Notes: generated by a model from the letters alone, not told the origin. Positions 9,674-17,918 are shown, counted from the stretch's first letter. The stretch: DNA of 63,931 nt from UBA1205 sp045598105 (GCA_045598105.1 JAZLLK010000090.1:1-63931); one strand, 5' to 3'. Numbers and translations: made by a program.

Positions 9674-9703
9674 AAAAAAGTTGCCGTAAGGCAACTTTTT
9701 TTT
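9674..9703 (+). terminator. Rho-independent terminator after the OmpA-like gene
   Basis: GTTGCC (9680-9685), GTAA loop and GGCAAC (9690-9695) form a perfect stem flanked by A6 and T9. Confidence 0.93.
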
Positions 9704-9719
9704 TGTTGGTACACAGCGT

Positions 9720-10223
9720 ATGAAAATAGGCGTATTATCTGATACACATGGAGTGCTACTGCCGCAGGTGAAGGATTTTTTGTTGCCTTGTGAGCAGTTG
9801 TGGCATGCCGGAGATATAGGCAGTGTGGATGTATGGAGTGAACTGCAGGCCTATAAGCCTTTGCGTGCGGTATATGGTAATATAGACGGGCAGGATATAA
9901 GGCTTAAATGCAGTCATCACCTTTTTTTTGAGGCCGAAGGCCTGAAGGTGCTTATGATGCACATAGGCGGTTACCCGCCTAAATATAATGCGGAAAGTAA
10001 GCTGCTGCTACAGCAATATAAGCCTGATATATTCGTGTGCGGGCATTCGCATATACTCAAAATAATGTATGACCCCACGCGTAAAGTGCTGGCACTTAAC
10101 CCCGGCGCTGCCGGCATAAGTGGCTTTCATAAGGCAGTTACCTGCCTCCGATTTGATATAACAGAGGGCAAACCCCAAAATATGGAAGTATATCATCAGG
10201 ACCGTAAGTATCAAATTAGTTAA
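9720..10223 (+). CDS. Metallophosphoesterase of the YfcE/MJ0936 family
   Basis: This 167-residue calcineurin-like phosphodiesterase shows the metal-binding signatures MKIGVLSDTHG (D-x-H), WHAGDIG (GD), YGNIDGQD (GN), MMHIG and VCGHSHI (GHSH). Members hydrolyse phosphodiester model substrates; the biological substrate is not known. It lies 16 bases past a strong terminator and lacks an obvious -7 element of its own. Confidence 0.88.
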   Translation: MKIGVLSDTHGVLLPQVKDFLLPCEQLWHAGDIGSVDVWSELQAYKPLRAVYGNIDGQDIRLKCSHHLFFEAEGLKVLMMHIGGYPPKYNAESKLLLQQYKPDIFVCGHSHILKIMYDPTRKVLALNPGAAGISGFHKAVTCLRFDITEGKPQNMEVYHQDRKYQIS

Positions 10224-10301
10224 AATACCGAGCGGAAGGCATAATAAAAAAGCATTTTTTGCGTTTATACTTCTTTAAAAAGAGCATAATAACTATAGTA
10301 A

Positions 10302-11072
10302 ATGAAGAAAATAGCAGACTTTACAGTAAAAAGTATACATCATATAAGTGAAGACCTGTTTGAAATAGAGGCACAATGTGCCGATAAGCTGGAAGATATT
10401 CGTCCCGGCCAGTTTGTAAATGTATTGGTACCCGATAGCAGTGCTACTTTTTTACGTAGGCCCATATCTATATGTGATGTAAATACCGATAATAACCAAT
10501 TAAAATTTTACATACGTAAGGCAGGTAAAGGTACCATAAAGTTGTCGCAGCTTAAAGCAGGTGACACTATGAATATAGTGTACCCTTTGGGTAACGGATT
10601 TGATACCGAAAGTAAAGCTCCTTTGCTGGTGGGCGGTGGTTGCGGTATAGCACCATTGGTGTATTTGGCAAGGCAGTTTTATGCCAAAGGTATCAGGCCT
10701 ACGGTGCTGTTAGGCGGAAAGTCGGCACAGTACCTTACATTGCAGACTGATTTTAGCGGCATAGCCGATGTATATATGTGTACTGATGATGGCTCGGAAG
10801 GTGAAAAAGGTATAGTTACCCGGCATAGCATTATGCAGCATGTGAGCAGGTATGATAAAATATATACCTGCGGTCCTTCTGTTATGATGAAAGCTTTGGC
10901 AGCACTGGCTCGTAAAAATAATGTTCCATGTATGGTATCATTAGAGAATACCATGGCTTGCGGAGTAGGCGCCTGCCTGTGCTGTGTAACCAAAACACAG
11001 GAAGGGCACAAGTGTGTATGCACCGACGGGCCTGTTTTCAATGCCAATGAATTAGAAGATTTTTGCGAATAA
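10302..11072 (+). CDS. pyrK: Dihydroorotate dehydrogenase electron-transfer subunit PyrK (orphan)
   Basis: This 256-residue flavoprotein of the ferredoxin-reductase superfamily has an FAD-binding barrel with the RRPISI motif near residue 48, an NAD-binding domain starting at GGGCGIAPLVYLAR (about 108), and a C-terminal [2Fe-2S] site (CGVGACLCC ... CVCTDGPVF). PyrK passes electrons from PyrD type 1B to NAD+. The usual partner pyrD is not adjacent: the neighbours are a phosphoesterase and lemA. The product could also be a related sulfide-dehydrogenase-type subunit, but the CxDGPVF ending favours PyrK. Confidence 0.87.
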   Translation: MKKIADFTVKSIHHISEDLFEIEAQCADKLEDIRPGQFVNVLVPDSSATFLRRPISICDVNTDNNQLKFYIRKAGKGTIKLSQLKAGDTMNIVYPLGNGFDTESKAPLLVGGGCGIAPLVYLARQFYAKGIRPTVLLGGKSAQYLTLQTDFSGIADVYMCTDDGSEGEKGIVTRHSIMQHVSRYDKIYTCGPSVMMKALAALARKNNVPCMVSLENTMACGVGACLCCVTKTQEGHKCVCTDGPVFNANELEDFCE

Positions 11073-11136
11073 TATGGTAAAAAAATAGAATAATATATAA
11101 ATCAATTAAAAAAATATAAAAATAAACAAATAAGTT

Positions 11137-11688
11137 ATGACAGGAATTATTATTTTAGTAATTGTAGTATTGTTGGTATTATGGATAATAGCCGTATATA
11201 ACGGAATGGTAAAATCAAGAAATACCGTAGATAAAGAATGGCACAATGTGGATGTACAATTAGAGCGCAGATATGCTCTTATTCCTAATTTGGTAGAAAC
11301 GGTAAAGGGTTATGCCAAGCATGAAAGTGAAACCTTAACCAAGGTAACCGAATTGCGTACCATGGCCATGAATGCCACTACCATAGCCGAAAAAGCCGAA
11401 GCCAATAATTTGCTTACTTCCGCTTTGTCAGGTTTAAAAGTGCAGTTGGAAGCCTATCCTGATTTAAAGGCAAATACTAATTTTTTGCAGTTGCAGGAGG
11501 AGTTGGCATCTACCGAGAACAAAATATCGTTTTCACGTCAGTTGTATAACCAGGTGGTAACCGATTACAACAATAAAATACAAATATTTCCTAACAACAT
11601 ATTGGCCGGAATATTCCATTTTGCAGCCAAGGAATTATTTGAATTAAGTACAGCAGAAGCCCGTCAGGCACCAAAGGTATCGTTTTAG
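11137..11688 (+). CDS. lemA: LemA family membrane protein
   Basis: This is a 183-residue protein with one N-terminal transmembrane helix (residues 3-22) and a long helical bundle containing the family signature 'VQLERRYALIPNLVETVKGYAKHE'-like stretch (about residues 45-70). LemA proteins are of unknown function. In Bacteroidota they commonly sit next to an HtpX-type protease or a TPM-domain gene, and here the protease starts three bases after the stop. An AT-rich leader of about 64 bases precedes it. Confidence 0.9.
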   Translation: MTGIIILVIVVLLVLWIIAVYNGMVKSRNTVDKEWHNVDVQLERRYALIPNLVETVKGYAKHESETLTKVTELRTMAMNATTIAEKAEANNLLTSALSGLKVQLEAYPDLKANTNFLQLQEELASTENKISFSRQLYNQVVTDYNNKIQIFPNNILAGIFHFAAKELFELSTAEARQAPKVSF

Positions 11689-11691
11689 TAT

Positions 11692-12702
11692 ATGTATGAG
11701 CTTATAGCAAAAAACAAGCGTAAATCCGTGCTGGTAATGATAGCCATGGCTATACTCATGCTGGCATTGGGAGCGGGCATAGGTATAATAGTAGATGGAA
11801 ATTACGACAGCTATTATTATCCTTTTCCATGTGCAGGAGCTTATATAGGTATGCTGGTAGCCCTATTGTTGTGGGGAATACAGGCATTGGTAGCCTACAA
11901 GCGTGGGGCGCAGGTAGTGCTAAGCGGTATGAATGCCCGCCTGCTCACCAAGCAGAAGGACCCTATGATGTATAATATTATAGAGGAACTTTCCATGGCT
12001 TCGGGCTTGCCCATGCCGAAGATATATCTTATTAATACTTCAGCTATGAATGCCTTTGCATCAGGAACCAAGCCTGAAAGCAGTGTGGTAGCCATTACCG
12101 CAGGTTTGCGTAATACCCTTAACCGACAGGAAATACAGGGTGTAATGGCCCATGAAATGTCACATATATATAATAGGGATGTTATGTATATGACCTTTGC
12201 CAGCGTAATGATGTGTACCATAGTTATATTATCGGATATAGTAACCCGCAGTTTTTTCTATGGCGGAGGTCGCAGCCGTTCGTCCAATAGTAGTGGGGGA
12301 GATGGCCGTAGCCGATTAGTTATGATGGTAATAATATTGCTTGTAGCGTTGGTAGCCGGTGTATTGGCACAGTTGTTTTATTTTTCCTTGTCACGTAAAC
12401 GGGAATATTTGGCAGATACCATGGCGGTGAAGTTCACGCAGGATCCATCGGCCCTGGCCGATGCCTTACAAAAAATATCGGGAGACAATCATGTGTTCAA
12501 TCCCGGTAAAATGGCGGCAGCCATGTGTATAAGCAAGCCTAAAATAAAGGAGCATGCCACTGATTTATATTCCACCCATCCGCCTATTCAAAAGCGTATA
12601 GCCATATTAAGGGCTATGAGCGAGGGTACCTCGTATGAGAATTATTGTCGTGCATACGAAGAGGTAATGGGCAAAAGGGATTTGCCCGGCATGAAGAAAT
12701 AA
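11692..12702 (+). CDS. htpX: HtpX-like M48 family membrane metalloprotease
   Basis: This 336-residue protein has two N-terminal membrane helices (about 14-34 and 48-68), the zinc motif H-E-M-S-H at 154-158, the downstream glutamate in 'REYLADTMAV' (third zinc ligand) and two further membrane segments around 170-235 flanking a glycine/serine-rich loop. HtpX-type proteases degrade misfolded inner-membrane proteins. The gene is coupled to lemA and closed by a strong terminator. Confidence 0.9.
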   Translation: MYELIAKNKRKSVLVMIAMAILMLALGAGIGIIVDGNYDSYYYPFPCAGAYIGMLVALLLWGIQALVAYKRGAQVVLSGMNARLLTKQKDPMMYNIIEELSMASGLPMPKIYLINTSAMNAFASGTKPESSVVAITAGLRNTLNRQEIQGVMAHEMSHIYNRDVMYMTFASVMMCTIVILSDIVTRSFFYGGGRSRSSNSSGGDGRSRLVMMVIILLVALVAGVLAQLFYFSLSRKREYLADTMAVKFTQDPSALADALQKISGDNHVFNPGKMAAAMCISKPKIKEHATDLYSTHPPIQKRIAILRAMSEGTSYENYCRAYEEVMGKRDLPGMKK

Positions 12703-12732
12703 AAAAAAAGAGCCGTAAGGCTCTTTTTTTTT
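12703..12732. terminator. Bidirectional rho-independent terminator between htpX-like and ade
   Basis: GAGCC (12710-12714), GTAA loop and GGCTC (12719-12723) are flanked by A-tract and T-tract. It serves the plus-strand htpX-like gene and, because of the A-tract, also the minus-strand adenine deaminase ending at 12749. Confidence 0.92.
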
Positions 12733-12748
12733 ATGTATATAAGGTGTG

Positions 12749-14386
12749 TTAGTCCTCGTATAAAGAGGTGAAGTTGAACTTATTTACATCAAAAAGTCCT
12801 TGGTCGCTCAGTTTCAGTTCCGGTATTACTACCAGCGACATAAAGGCAAGTGTCATAAAGGGGGCTTGTAAGGTACATCCCCATTGGTGTGCCAGTGCGT
12901 CGGCCTGTTCGTAGGCGTCGGCTACGTTATAGCCGTTGAGGGGGCTCATAAGCCCTGCTATCGGCAGGGGCAGTAAGGCGTGTGAGGCAGGGCTGTAGGC
13001 CACTACGCCGCCGCCGCATTCTACGAGCATATTCACAGCTGCGGCTATGTCATCATCGGAGGTGCCTACCGCCACTATATTATGGCTGTCGTGTGCCACG
13101 CTGGAGGCTACGGCTCCCTGCTTAAGGCCGGTATTGTGTATGAAGGCTATGGCGGGAGATGCTTGTTGGTAACGGTTTATTACCACCATTTTAAGTATAT
13201 CACGTTCGGTATCACTTACTATATTGCCATGTTCTGTTTTGGGGGTGCACAGCATGCTTTGTGTAATGAGTTGTCCGTCCATGCAGCTGATTACCTTTAT
13301 GCGTTTGCCACGGTCTTCTACTTTAAGAGAGGCGGCGGTTATAGGCATTGCATGAAAATTGTTAATAGGTGTAGCCGGCAGATAAGGCAGGACAGATATG
13401 CCGTTTTCGGCCATTTTTTGGCCTTTTATGTAGGTTTGCAGTATATTCAGGTCAGTTATATTATCGCATACTATAAAGTCGGCGTCATCGCCTGTTTGGA
13501 GCAATCCTACGTTCAGGTGATAGTGTTCTATGGGGTTGAGTGAGGCAGCCCTAAGTACATCCATTACGGGGTAGCCCATGGCTACGGCCCGTTTTACCAG
13601 CAGGTTAATGTGCCCTTTTACCAGGTCGTTAGGGTGCTTGTCGTCGGAGCAGAACATGAGTTGAGCGGTGTGGGAAGCCATAAGGGGAATAAGGGTATTA
13701 AAGTTTTTGGCGGCGCTACCTTCGCGAATAAGTATTTTCATACCGGCGGCTATTTTTTCTTCGGCTTCGGCCAGAGTGAAGCATTCGTGGTCGGTGCTGA
13801 TGCCTTCGGCTATGTAGGTGTGAAGGTCGGCTCCTGACAGGGCGGGAGCGTGTCCGTCAATGGGTTTTCCTGCAAGGCGGGCAGCCTGCAGCTTTTGCAG
13901 TATATCGGGGTCCTTGTATATTATGCCGGGGCAGTTCATCATTTCGGCCAGGTAGTGTATGTCGTCCATGGCCATAAGCTCCTGTATATGCTTGGCGTTA
14001 AGGGTGAAACCTGCAGTTTCAAAAGTGGTGGAAGGCACGCAGCCGGGAGCGCCGAAAAAGAATTTAAAAGGTACCTGTTTACCATTGTTTATCATGTATT
14101 TAATACCTTCTATGCCTAGTACGTTGGCTATTTCGTGAGGGTCGCTCACGGTGGCTACCGTGCCGTGGCACATGGCCATGCGGGCAAATTCGGCGGGTGG
14201 CACCATAGAACTTTCTATGTGTACGTGGGCGTCAATAAAGCCGGGCAGCAGGTATTGGCTTTCGTTTACGGGGCCGGGCTGTATATGGGTAATTTTGCCA
14301 TGGGAAATGGTGAGGGTACCGGTGTATATATTATTGTGTACCAGGTCCACTATGTGGCCGCTTATGTTAAAACTGTGATTTTCCAT
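12749..14386 (-). CDS. ade: Adenine deaminase
   Basis: This 545-residue amidohydrolase converts adenine to hypoxanthine in purine salvage. Metal-site motifs include GFIDAHVHIESSM near residue 50, DPHEIANV near 83, DGHAPALSG, STDHECFT and FCSDDKHP. The C-terminal domain carries VAHDSHNIVAVG, typical of the AdeC family. Start ATG 14386 has family-like spacing to the first motif. It lies 62 bases after the AlkZ-like gene on the same strand. Confidence 0.93.
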   Translation of the reverse strand: MENHSFNISGHIVDLVHNNIYTGTLTISHGKITHIQPGPVNESQYLLPGFIDAHVHIESSMVPPAEFARMAMCHGTVATVSDPHEIANVLGIEGIKYMINNGKQVPFKFFFGAPGCVPSTTFETAGFTLNAKHIQELMAMDDIHYLAEMMNCPGIIYKDPDILQKLQAARLAGKPIDGHAPALSGADLHTYIAEGISTDHECFTLAEAEEKIAAGMKILIREGSAAKNFNTLIPLMASHTAQLMFCSDDKHPNDLVKGHINLLVKRAVAMGYPVMDVLRAASLNPIEHYHLNVGLLQTGDDADFIVCDNITDLNILQTYIKGQKMAENGISVLPYLPATPINNFHAMPITAASLKVEDRGKRIKVISCMDGQLITQSMLCTPKTEHGNIVSDTERDILKMVVINRYQQASPAIAFIHNTGLKQGAVASSVAHDSHNIVAVGTSDDDIAAAVNMLVECGGGVVAYSPASHALLPLPIAGLMSPLNGYNVADAYEQADALAHQWGCTLQAPFMTLAFMSLVVIPELKLSDQGLFDVNKFNFTSLYED

Positions 14387-14448
14387 GTGTAATAATATTA
14401 AGTATGGCTATAACGCAAAAAAAGGTGTATTTGTTGTGTAAGGGAGTA

Positions 14449-15489
14449 TTATGTTTGCATATATTGCATATAATTATTCCATGCCTGCTGTATGGAGCAT
14501 ATAGGGTAGGAGGGGAAAAAGGAGGCCTGTGCTTCCGCCTTAAATGGCGACCAGTTGCCACATACCATGCCGTTACGGACTATAATGGGGTAGAAATTGC
14601 CGCTGTTATTGTGGGCCAAGTGCTTATAAGAGGGGGATAATGCCATATCTCTGCTTTTGTAGCCTATAAGGTATTCATCATAGGGTGGCAGCAGCAGTAT
14701 GCTTTCCTGCTTAAGGGTGTCGGAGCGGCTATTGCGGTGCAGGTAGAATGTTTGGTTTTGCCATGTTATGTTATACAGGTCGGAGCCCAGGGAGCGTATG
14801 CCTTGTTTGCAGTCGATTATATTGAGGCCGCTCCACCACACATAGTCTTGCAGGGTGGCGGGGCCGTGGCTTAAGAAATAAGTTTGGGTAAGGTGAGCCA
14901 GTGTTTCTTCACGGCTAAGGGCGGTGGCGGGTTGTATTTTATGAGCAGCCAGGCTGTAGGTGGTTTTCATGGGAAGCAGGTCTCCGTTGCATAGCAGTCC
15001 GCTCAGCTCGGCCATGCGTATATGGTAGCTTAGGCGGTGAGGGTCCATGTGTATATTATGTATGGCTAGCCGGAGGCTAATATCTTCATGGGTAAAGCTG
15101 CGAAGGTCGGCGGCGGTTTCCTCTATGATATCTCTTATGCGGCAGTATTCCTGTTCTTCTATGCTTATGTGGTTGGCGTGCATCCATCCCTGTATCACTT
15201 TTTTGGCTTTAGGGGCACACAGGGCCAGCAGGGAGGCATAGTCTCGGCCGGCTACCAGCTGCCAGGTACCTCTAAGCAGGTGTATGCGAACTATTTTTCC
15301 TGTGTTATAGGCCTGCGTGAAGGCGGAGAGGGAGGGTTTGCGGGTACGCATGGCTACGGCCCATCGCATAAGGCTGTATTCCCGGGCCTGCATGCAGCCC
15401 ATGTGGGCCACCACGTCCTCCGGAGAGGAGAACTGCGGGGCTATAAGCTGCTGTTGGAGCAGGCGGAGTGTTACGGGACTATGTACCAT
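14449..15489 (-). CDS. AlkZ-like winged-helix DNA-binding protein (HTH_42 family)
   Basis: About 346 residues. The ATG at 15489 is preferred over an upstream TTG at 15516 because the latter lies inside the promoter element. The N-terminus 'MGCMQAREYSLMRWAVAMR' corresponds to the catalytic region of AlkZ/YcaQ-type glycosylases that unhook crosslinks or excise alkylated bases. The rest contains tandem winged helices and the 'LLPPYDEYLIGYKSRD' motif typical of the family. The usual QxQ/QxD catalytic signature reads QAR here, so glycosylase activity is uncertain. Confidence 0.8.
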   Translation of the reverse strand: MVHSPVTLRLLQQQLIAPQFSSPEDVVAHMGCMQAREYSLMRWAVAMRTRKPSLSAFTQAYNTGKIVRIHLLRGTWQLVAGRDYASLLALCAPKAKKVIQGWMHANHISIEEQEYCRIRDIIEETAADLRSFTHEDISLRLAIHNIHMDPHRLSYHIRMAELSGLLCNGDLLPMKTTYSLAAHKIQPATALSREETLAHLTQTYFLSHGPATLQDYVWWSGLNIIDCKQGIRSLGSDLYNITWQNQTFYLHRNSRSDTLKQESILLLPPYDEYLIGYKSRDMALSPSYKHLAHNNSGNFYPIIVRNGMVCGNWSPFKAEAQASFFPSYPICSIQQAWNNYMQYMQT

Positions 15490-15513
15490 GTGTAATGTGT
15501 ATATGCAAATATG

Positions 15514-15521
15514 CAAAGGTA
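15514..15521 (-). promoter_or_regulatory. -7 promoter element for the AlkZ-like gene
   Basis: On the minus strand this reads TACCTTTG followed by C. It decides the downstream ATG at 15489 as the start. Confidence 0.7.
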
Positions 15522-15568
15522 CATTTTTTTTGGGGTTTATGCAGTTGGTCTAAATGGTGGGGTACATT

Positions 15569-15596
15569 ATATAGTAATGTTAAAAAGCTACTATAT
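15569..15596 (-). terminator. Hairpin at the end of the restriction endonuclease gene
   Basis: ATATAGTA (15569-15576) and TACTATAT (15589-15596) form an 8-bp stem with a 12-base loop that overlaps the stop codon. No T-run follows on the minus strand, so termination is only probable. Confidence 0.45.
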
Positions 15597-16454
15597 CCGA
15601 ATAATAATTAATTCTGCTAAAGTTTGATAAATTTTTTCTTGCTTTGATAAAAAATATTTGTATAGCATATTTAAAACATTATTGTTTGGAAAAATTATTG
15701 GAAAAATTTGTTGTCTAATTTCAAAATTATTAAGAAGTTTACGATATATAGCTGGTGGTAAGTCTTTTATTTCTTCAAAAGCAGCAGTTGCATTGTTATC
15801 AAAATTGATTTCTGGCATATCAGGTAACGTTGTTTTCCATCTTTCTAGGTACTCTAACGTTTCTTGCCATATATGAATATCAAAATCTGAAACTTGAGAA
15901 AAAAGTTCCTCTCCATAAAACAATTTAGGTTGGCATCCGTAATCATTTGACATACTTTGCATTTTATCTAAATAGTATTTTTGGTTTTTCTTTAAGGAGT
16001 CATCAATGAACCACATATAAGGGTGAATTTCATATTGTGGGTACATTTGTGATATCGTAAAATACTTATTTTCAAAATTGTCAAATTGACCTGTTTTTTT
16101 TGTACTATCATGGTCGTCTCTAACTTTCTGTTCAATCATAAAAAGAGTATTTTCTTTGCAGAAAAGTTGGTCAATGCTTAATTCTTTGTCATTTGTAGTT
16201 CGAAAGCGTTTATTGAAAAGTTGAAATCCACCTTTTTCAAAGTATCGTTCAAAGATAAATTCCAAGGCGTCTCCAAAACGGATTTCATGTGATTGCGTAA
16301 TATTTTGAATGAGTTTGGTTTTAGGTTTTGTAGGACGAAAGAGCCCAATGTATCTTTCTGGATTTTCGGCAATTTTACGTAGTAAGTCGCTATAGCTATC
16401 TTCAAATAATTTACTATTAAGGCTATCCTTAAAGTATATGTAGTCCATAATCAT
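15591..16454 (-). CDS. Type II restriction endonuclease, HinfI/HpyAIV-like (predicted GANTC)
   Basis: This 287-residue protein is encoded directly after a HinfI/CcrM-type methyltransferase and overlaps its stop by four bases (ATGA). The start at 16454 is supported by an unusually good Shine-Dalgarno GGAGG seven bases upstream. A PD-(D/E)XK-like site is visible as D95 ... E108-Q-K110 ('SIDQLF' and 'FMIEQKVRDD'). Similarity to the HpyAIV/HinfI family is judged by eye from context and from the N-terminal layout. Specificity GANTC is inferred from the partner methylase. Isoleucine codons are mostly ATT, unlike neighbouring genes, consistent with transfer. Confidence 0.75.
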   Translation of the reverse strand: MIMDYIYFKDSLNSKLFEDSYSDLLRKIAENPERYIGLFRPTKPKTKLIQNITQSHEIRFGDALEFIFERYFEKGGFQLFNKRFRTTNDKELSIDQLFCKENTLFMIEQKVRDDHDSTKKTGQFDNFENKYFTISQMYPQYEIHPYMWFIDDSLKKNQKYYLDKMQSMSNDYGCQPKLFYGEELFSQVSDFDIHIWQETLEYLERWKTTLPDMPEINFDNNATAAFEEIKDLPPAIYRKLLNNFEIRQQIFPIIFPNNNVLNMLYKYFLSKQEKIYQTLAELIIIRI

Positions 16455-17533
16455 TGTAATCCTCCTTTCTCATTCGCCATATATCGCAATGAATTAATGG
16501 GAATAAATTCGTTATTATATTCACACCAAAAATAGTCCCACCCGTTATTATTGCTGCGTTTCAAAAATTTAGCAGACATCTTGTGAATGGAGGTTTTTAT
16601 TTCACCATCATAAACACTGCCGTCATTGCATATTTCTGCATGATATTGTCTATCTTTGCTATATATGTTTTGACCTATTGTTAAGTAACCGAGGCTTATG
16701 AGTTGTTTGATTGAAAATCGGGGAGGCTTTACATCATAAACATTGTCAACTAAATTTGAAAATTCCAATTGAACATTGTTTATATGCTGTTCTGCAGCTA
16801 TTATATAGGAAGATTCTTTTTCTATACCGATAAAATGTCTTCCTAATCGTTTAGCGACAGCTCCAGTTGTGCCGGTACCGAAGAACGGGTCTAATATTAG
16901 ATCTTCTTTTTGTGTAGATGATAGTATAACGTTGTATAATAGTTGTTCAGGTTTTTGAGTGGAATGTATTTTTTCTCCTTTATCATTTTTAAGACGTTCA
17001 TTACCAATGCAAATTCCAATATTCCATATGCTTTTCATTTGTTTTTCTCCATTGATGTATTTCATTGTTTTGTAGTTAAAATGATATTTGGAACCTTTAC
17101 CTTTGGAGCACCATAGAAGTGTTTCATGAGAGTTTTGGAATCGAGTACCACCAAAATTAGGTACGGCATTTGGTTTTGACCAAATCACATCATTTAGTAT
17201 CCAAAATCCAAGATCTTGCATAATATAGCCAATTCGAAAGATATTTTGAAAGGAGCCTATTACCCAAATTGCTCCATCATTTTTTAAAATGCGACGACAT
17301 TCGGAAAGCCATTGTTGGGAAAATGTGTCATATTCTTGTAAACTATAGAACTTGTCCCATTGGTCAGATACTCCATTGAATGAAGAACCATCTGTTCTTA
17401 GTAGTTCTCCTTCTGTTTGCATATTGTATGGCGGATCTGCAAAAATAAGATCTACCGATTCACTTGGAAAAGATTTTAGTATTTCAAGGCAATCTCCTTG
17501 ATAGATGTGGTCTTTTTGAATTTCTTTTAGCAT
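16451..17533 (-). CDS. Adenine-N6 DNA methyltransferase, HinfI/CcrM-like beta class
   Basis: This 360-residue methylase has the beta-class order: DPPYNMQ (D33-P-P-Y36) first, a target-recognition region with 'IWSKPNAVPNFGGTRFQNSHETLLW', 'HSTQKPEQLL', and then the AdoMet motif LDPFFGTGTTG. The C-terminal ~90 residues ('PPRFSIKQLISLGYLTIGQ ... EIKTSIHKMSAKFL') resemble the RAMA-type extension of M.HinfI and CcrM, which methylate GANTC. It protects against the endonuclease that follows. Its ATG lies in the terminal arm of the inverted-repeat element at 17531-17741, with no ribosome-binding site visible. Confidence 0.88.
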   Translation of the reverse strand: MLKEIQKDHIYQGDCLEILKSFPSESVDLIFADPPYNMQTEGELLRTDGSSFNGVSDQWDKFYSLQEYDTFSQQWLSECRRILKNDGAIWVIGSFQNIFRIGYIMQDLGFWILNDVIWSKPNAVPNFGGTRFQNSHETLLWCSKGKGSKYHFNYKTMKYINGEKQMKSIWNIGICIGNERLKNDKGEKIHSTQKPEQLLYNVILSSTQKEDLILDPFFGTGTTGAVAKRLGRHFIGIEKESSYIIAAEQHINNVQLEFSNLVDNVYDVKPPRFSIKQLISLGYLTIGQNIYSKDRQYHAEICNDGSVYDGEIKTSIHKMSAKFLKRSNNNGWDYFWCEYNNEFIPINSLRYMANEKGGLQ

Positions 17534-17741
17534 AACTATTTGCTATTTATGCGTTATGCCAGATATTCTCTACGACCATAAAATAAACGTGAGACATCTC
17601 ACTTTTACTCTGCGGTCGTAGGAAACCGGTGCAAATAAGTAAAATGCTCACGTTTGGTGAACATTCACTAATCTGCTCCCGATTTGCACTAATGAAATTT
17701 CCTACGTTTCAGAGTAACAAGAACAAATAGCAAACGCTATG
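17531..17741. repeat. 211-bp structured inverted-repeat element with outward start codons at both ends
   Basis: The outer arms are 17531-17548 and 17725-17741, with a perfect 10-bp core TTTGCTATTT / AAATAGCAAA. Each arm ends in an ATG facing outward: left for the methylase, right for a 59-codon ORF. Inside, three collinear blocks pair: TACTCTG 17606-17612 with 17710-17716, CGTAGGAAA 17617-17625 with 17698-17706, and GTGCAAAT 17629-17636 with 17682-17689. Competing pairs are CTACGACC 17570-17577 with 17614-17621 and AAACGTGAG 17585-17593 with 17647-17655. A 6-bp hairpin is at 17589-17602. It resembles a folded recombination site or structured leader; its identity is unknown. Confidence 0.85.
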
Positions 17742-17918
17742 ATTAATAATATGTTAATTTTATTTCTCTATATTCTTCTATTTTGTTTATATCCTTTTAT
17801 TTTCATTCAAAAAACAGCAATAAATGCTATTTATATTATATTAATGTATATTTTACTATTTTTAGTTTTATTGTATGAGAGTATGTTTAATATTAAAAAA
17901 TGGGAGCATCCTTTTTAA
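17739..17918 (+). CDS. Putative 59-residue hydrophobic peptide
   Basis: An uninterrupted ATG-to-TAA frame of 60 codons runs through extremely AT-rich DNA where stops should be frequent. The product would have two membrane segments, roughly residues 5-23 and 28-46, separated by a short QKTAIN turn, and a polar tail ending KKWEHPF. Its ATG is supplied by the right arm of the inverted-repeat element. There is no clear ribosome-binding site or -7 element, and its last codons lie inside the nifJ terminator. It could be a small membrane toxin-like peptide, a cassette gene remnant or chance. Confidence 0.4.
   Translation: MINNMLILFLYILLFCLYPFIFIQKTAINAIYIILMYILLFLVLLYESMFNIKKWEHPF

Noticed and set aside
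13082..13543. 153-codon plus-strand frame opposite adenine deaminase
   Set aside because: Shadow frame; the minus-strand gene shows full amidohydrolase motifs.
17531..17741. Classical integron attC or IS element
   Set aside because: The strict GTTRRRY/RYYYAAC ends, an integron integrase and any transposase are absent, so I report only an attC-like structured element.
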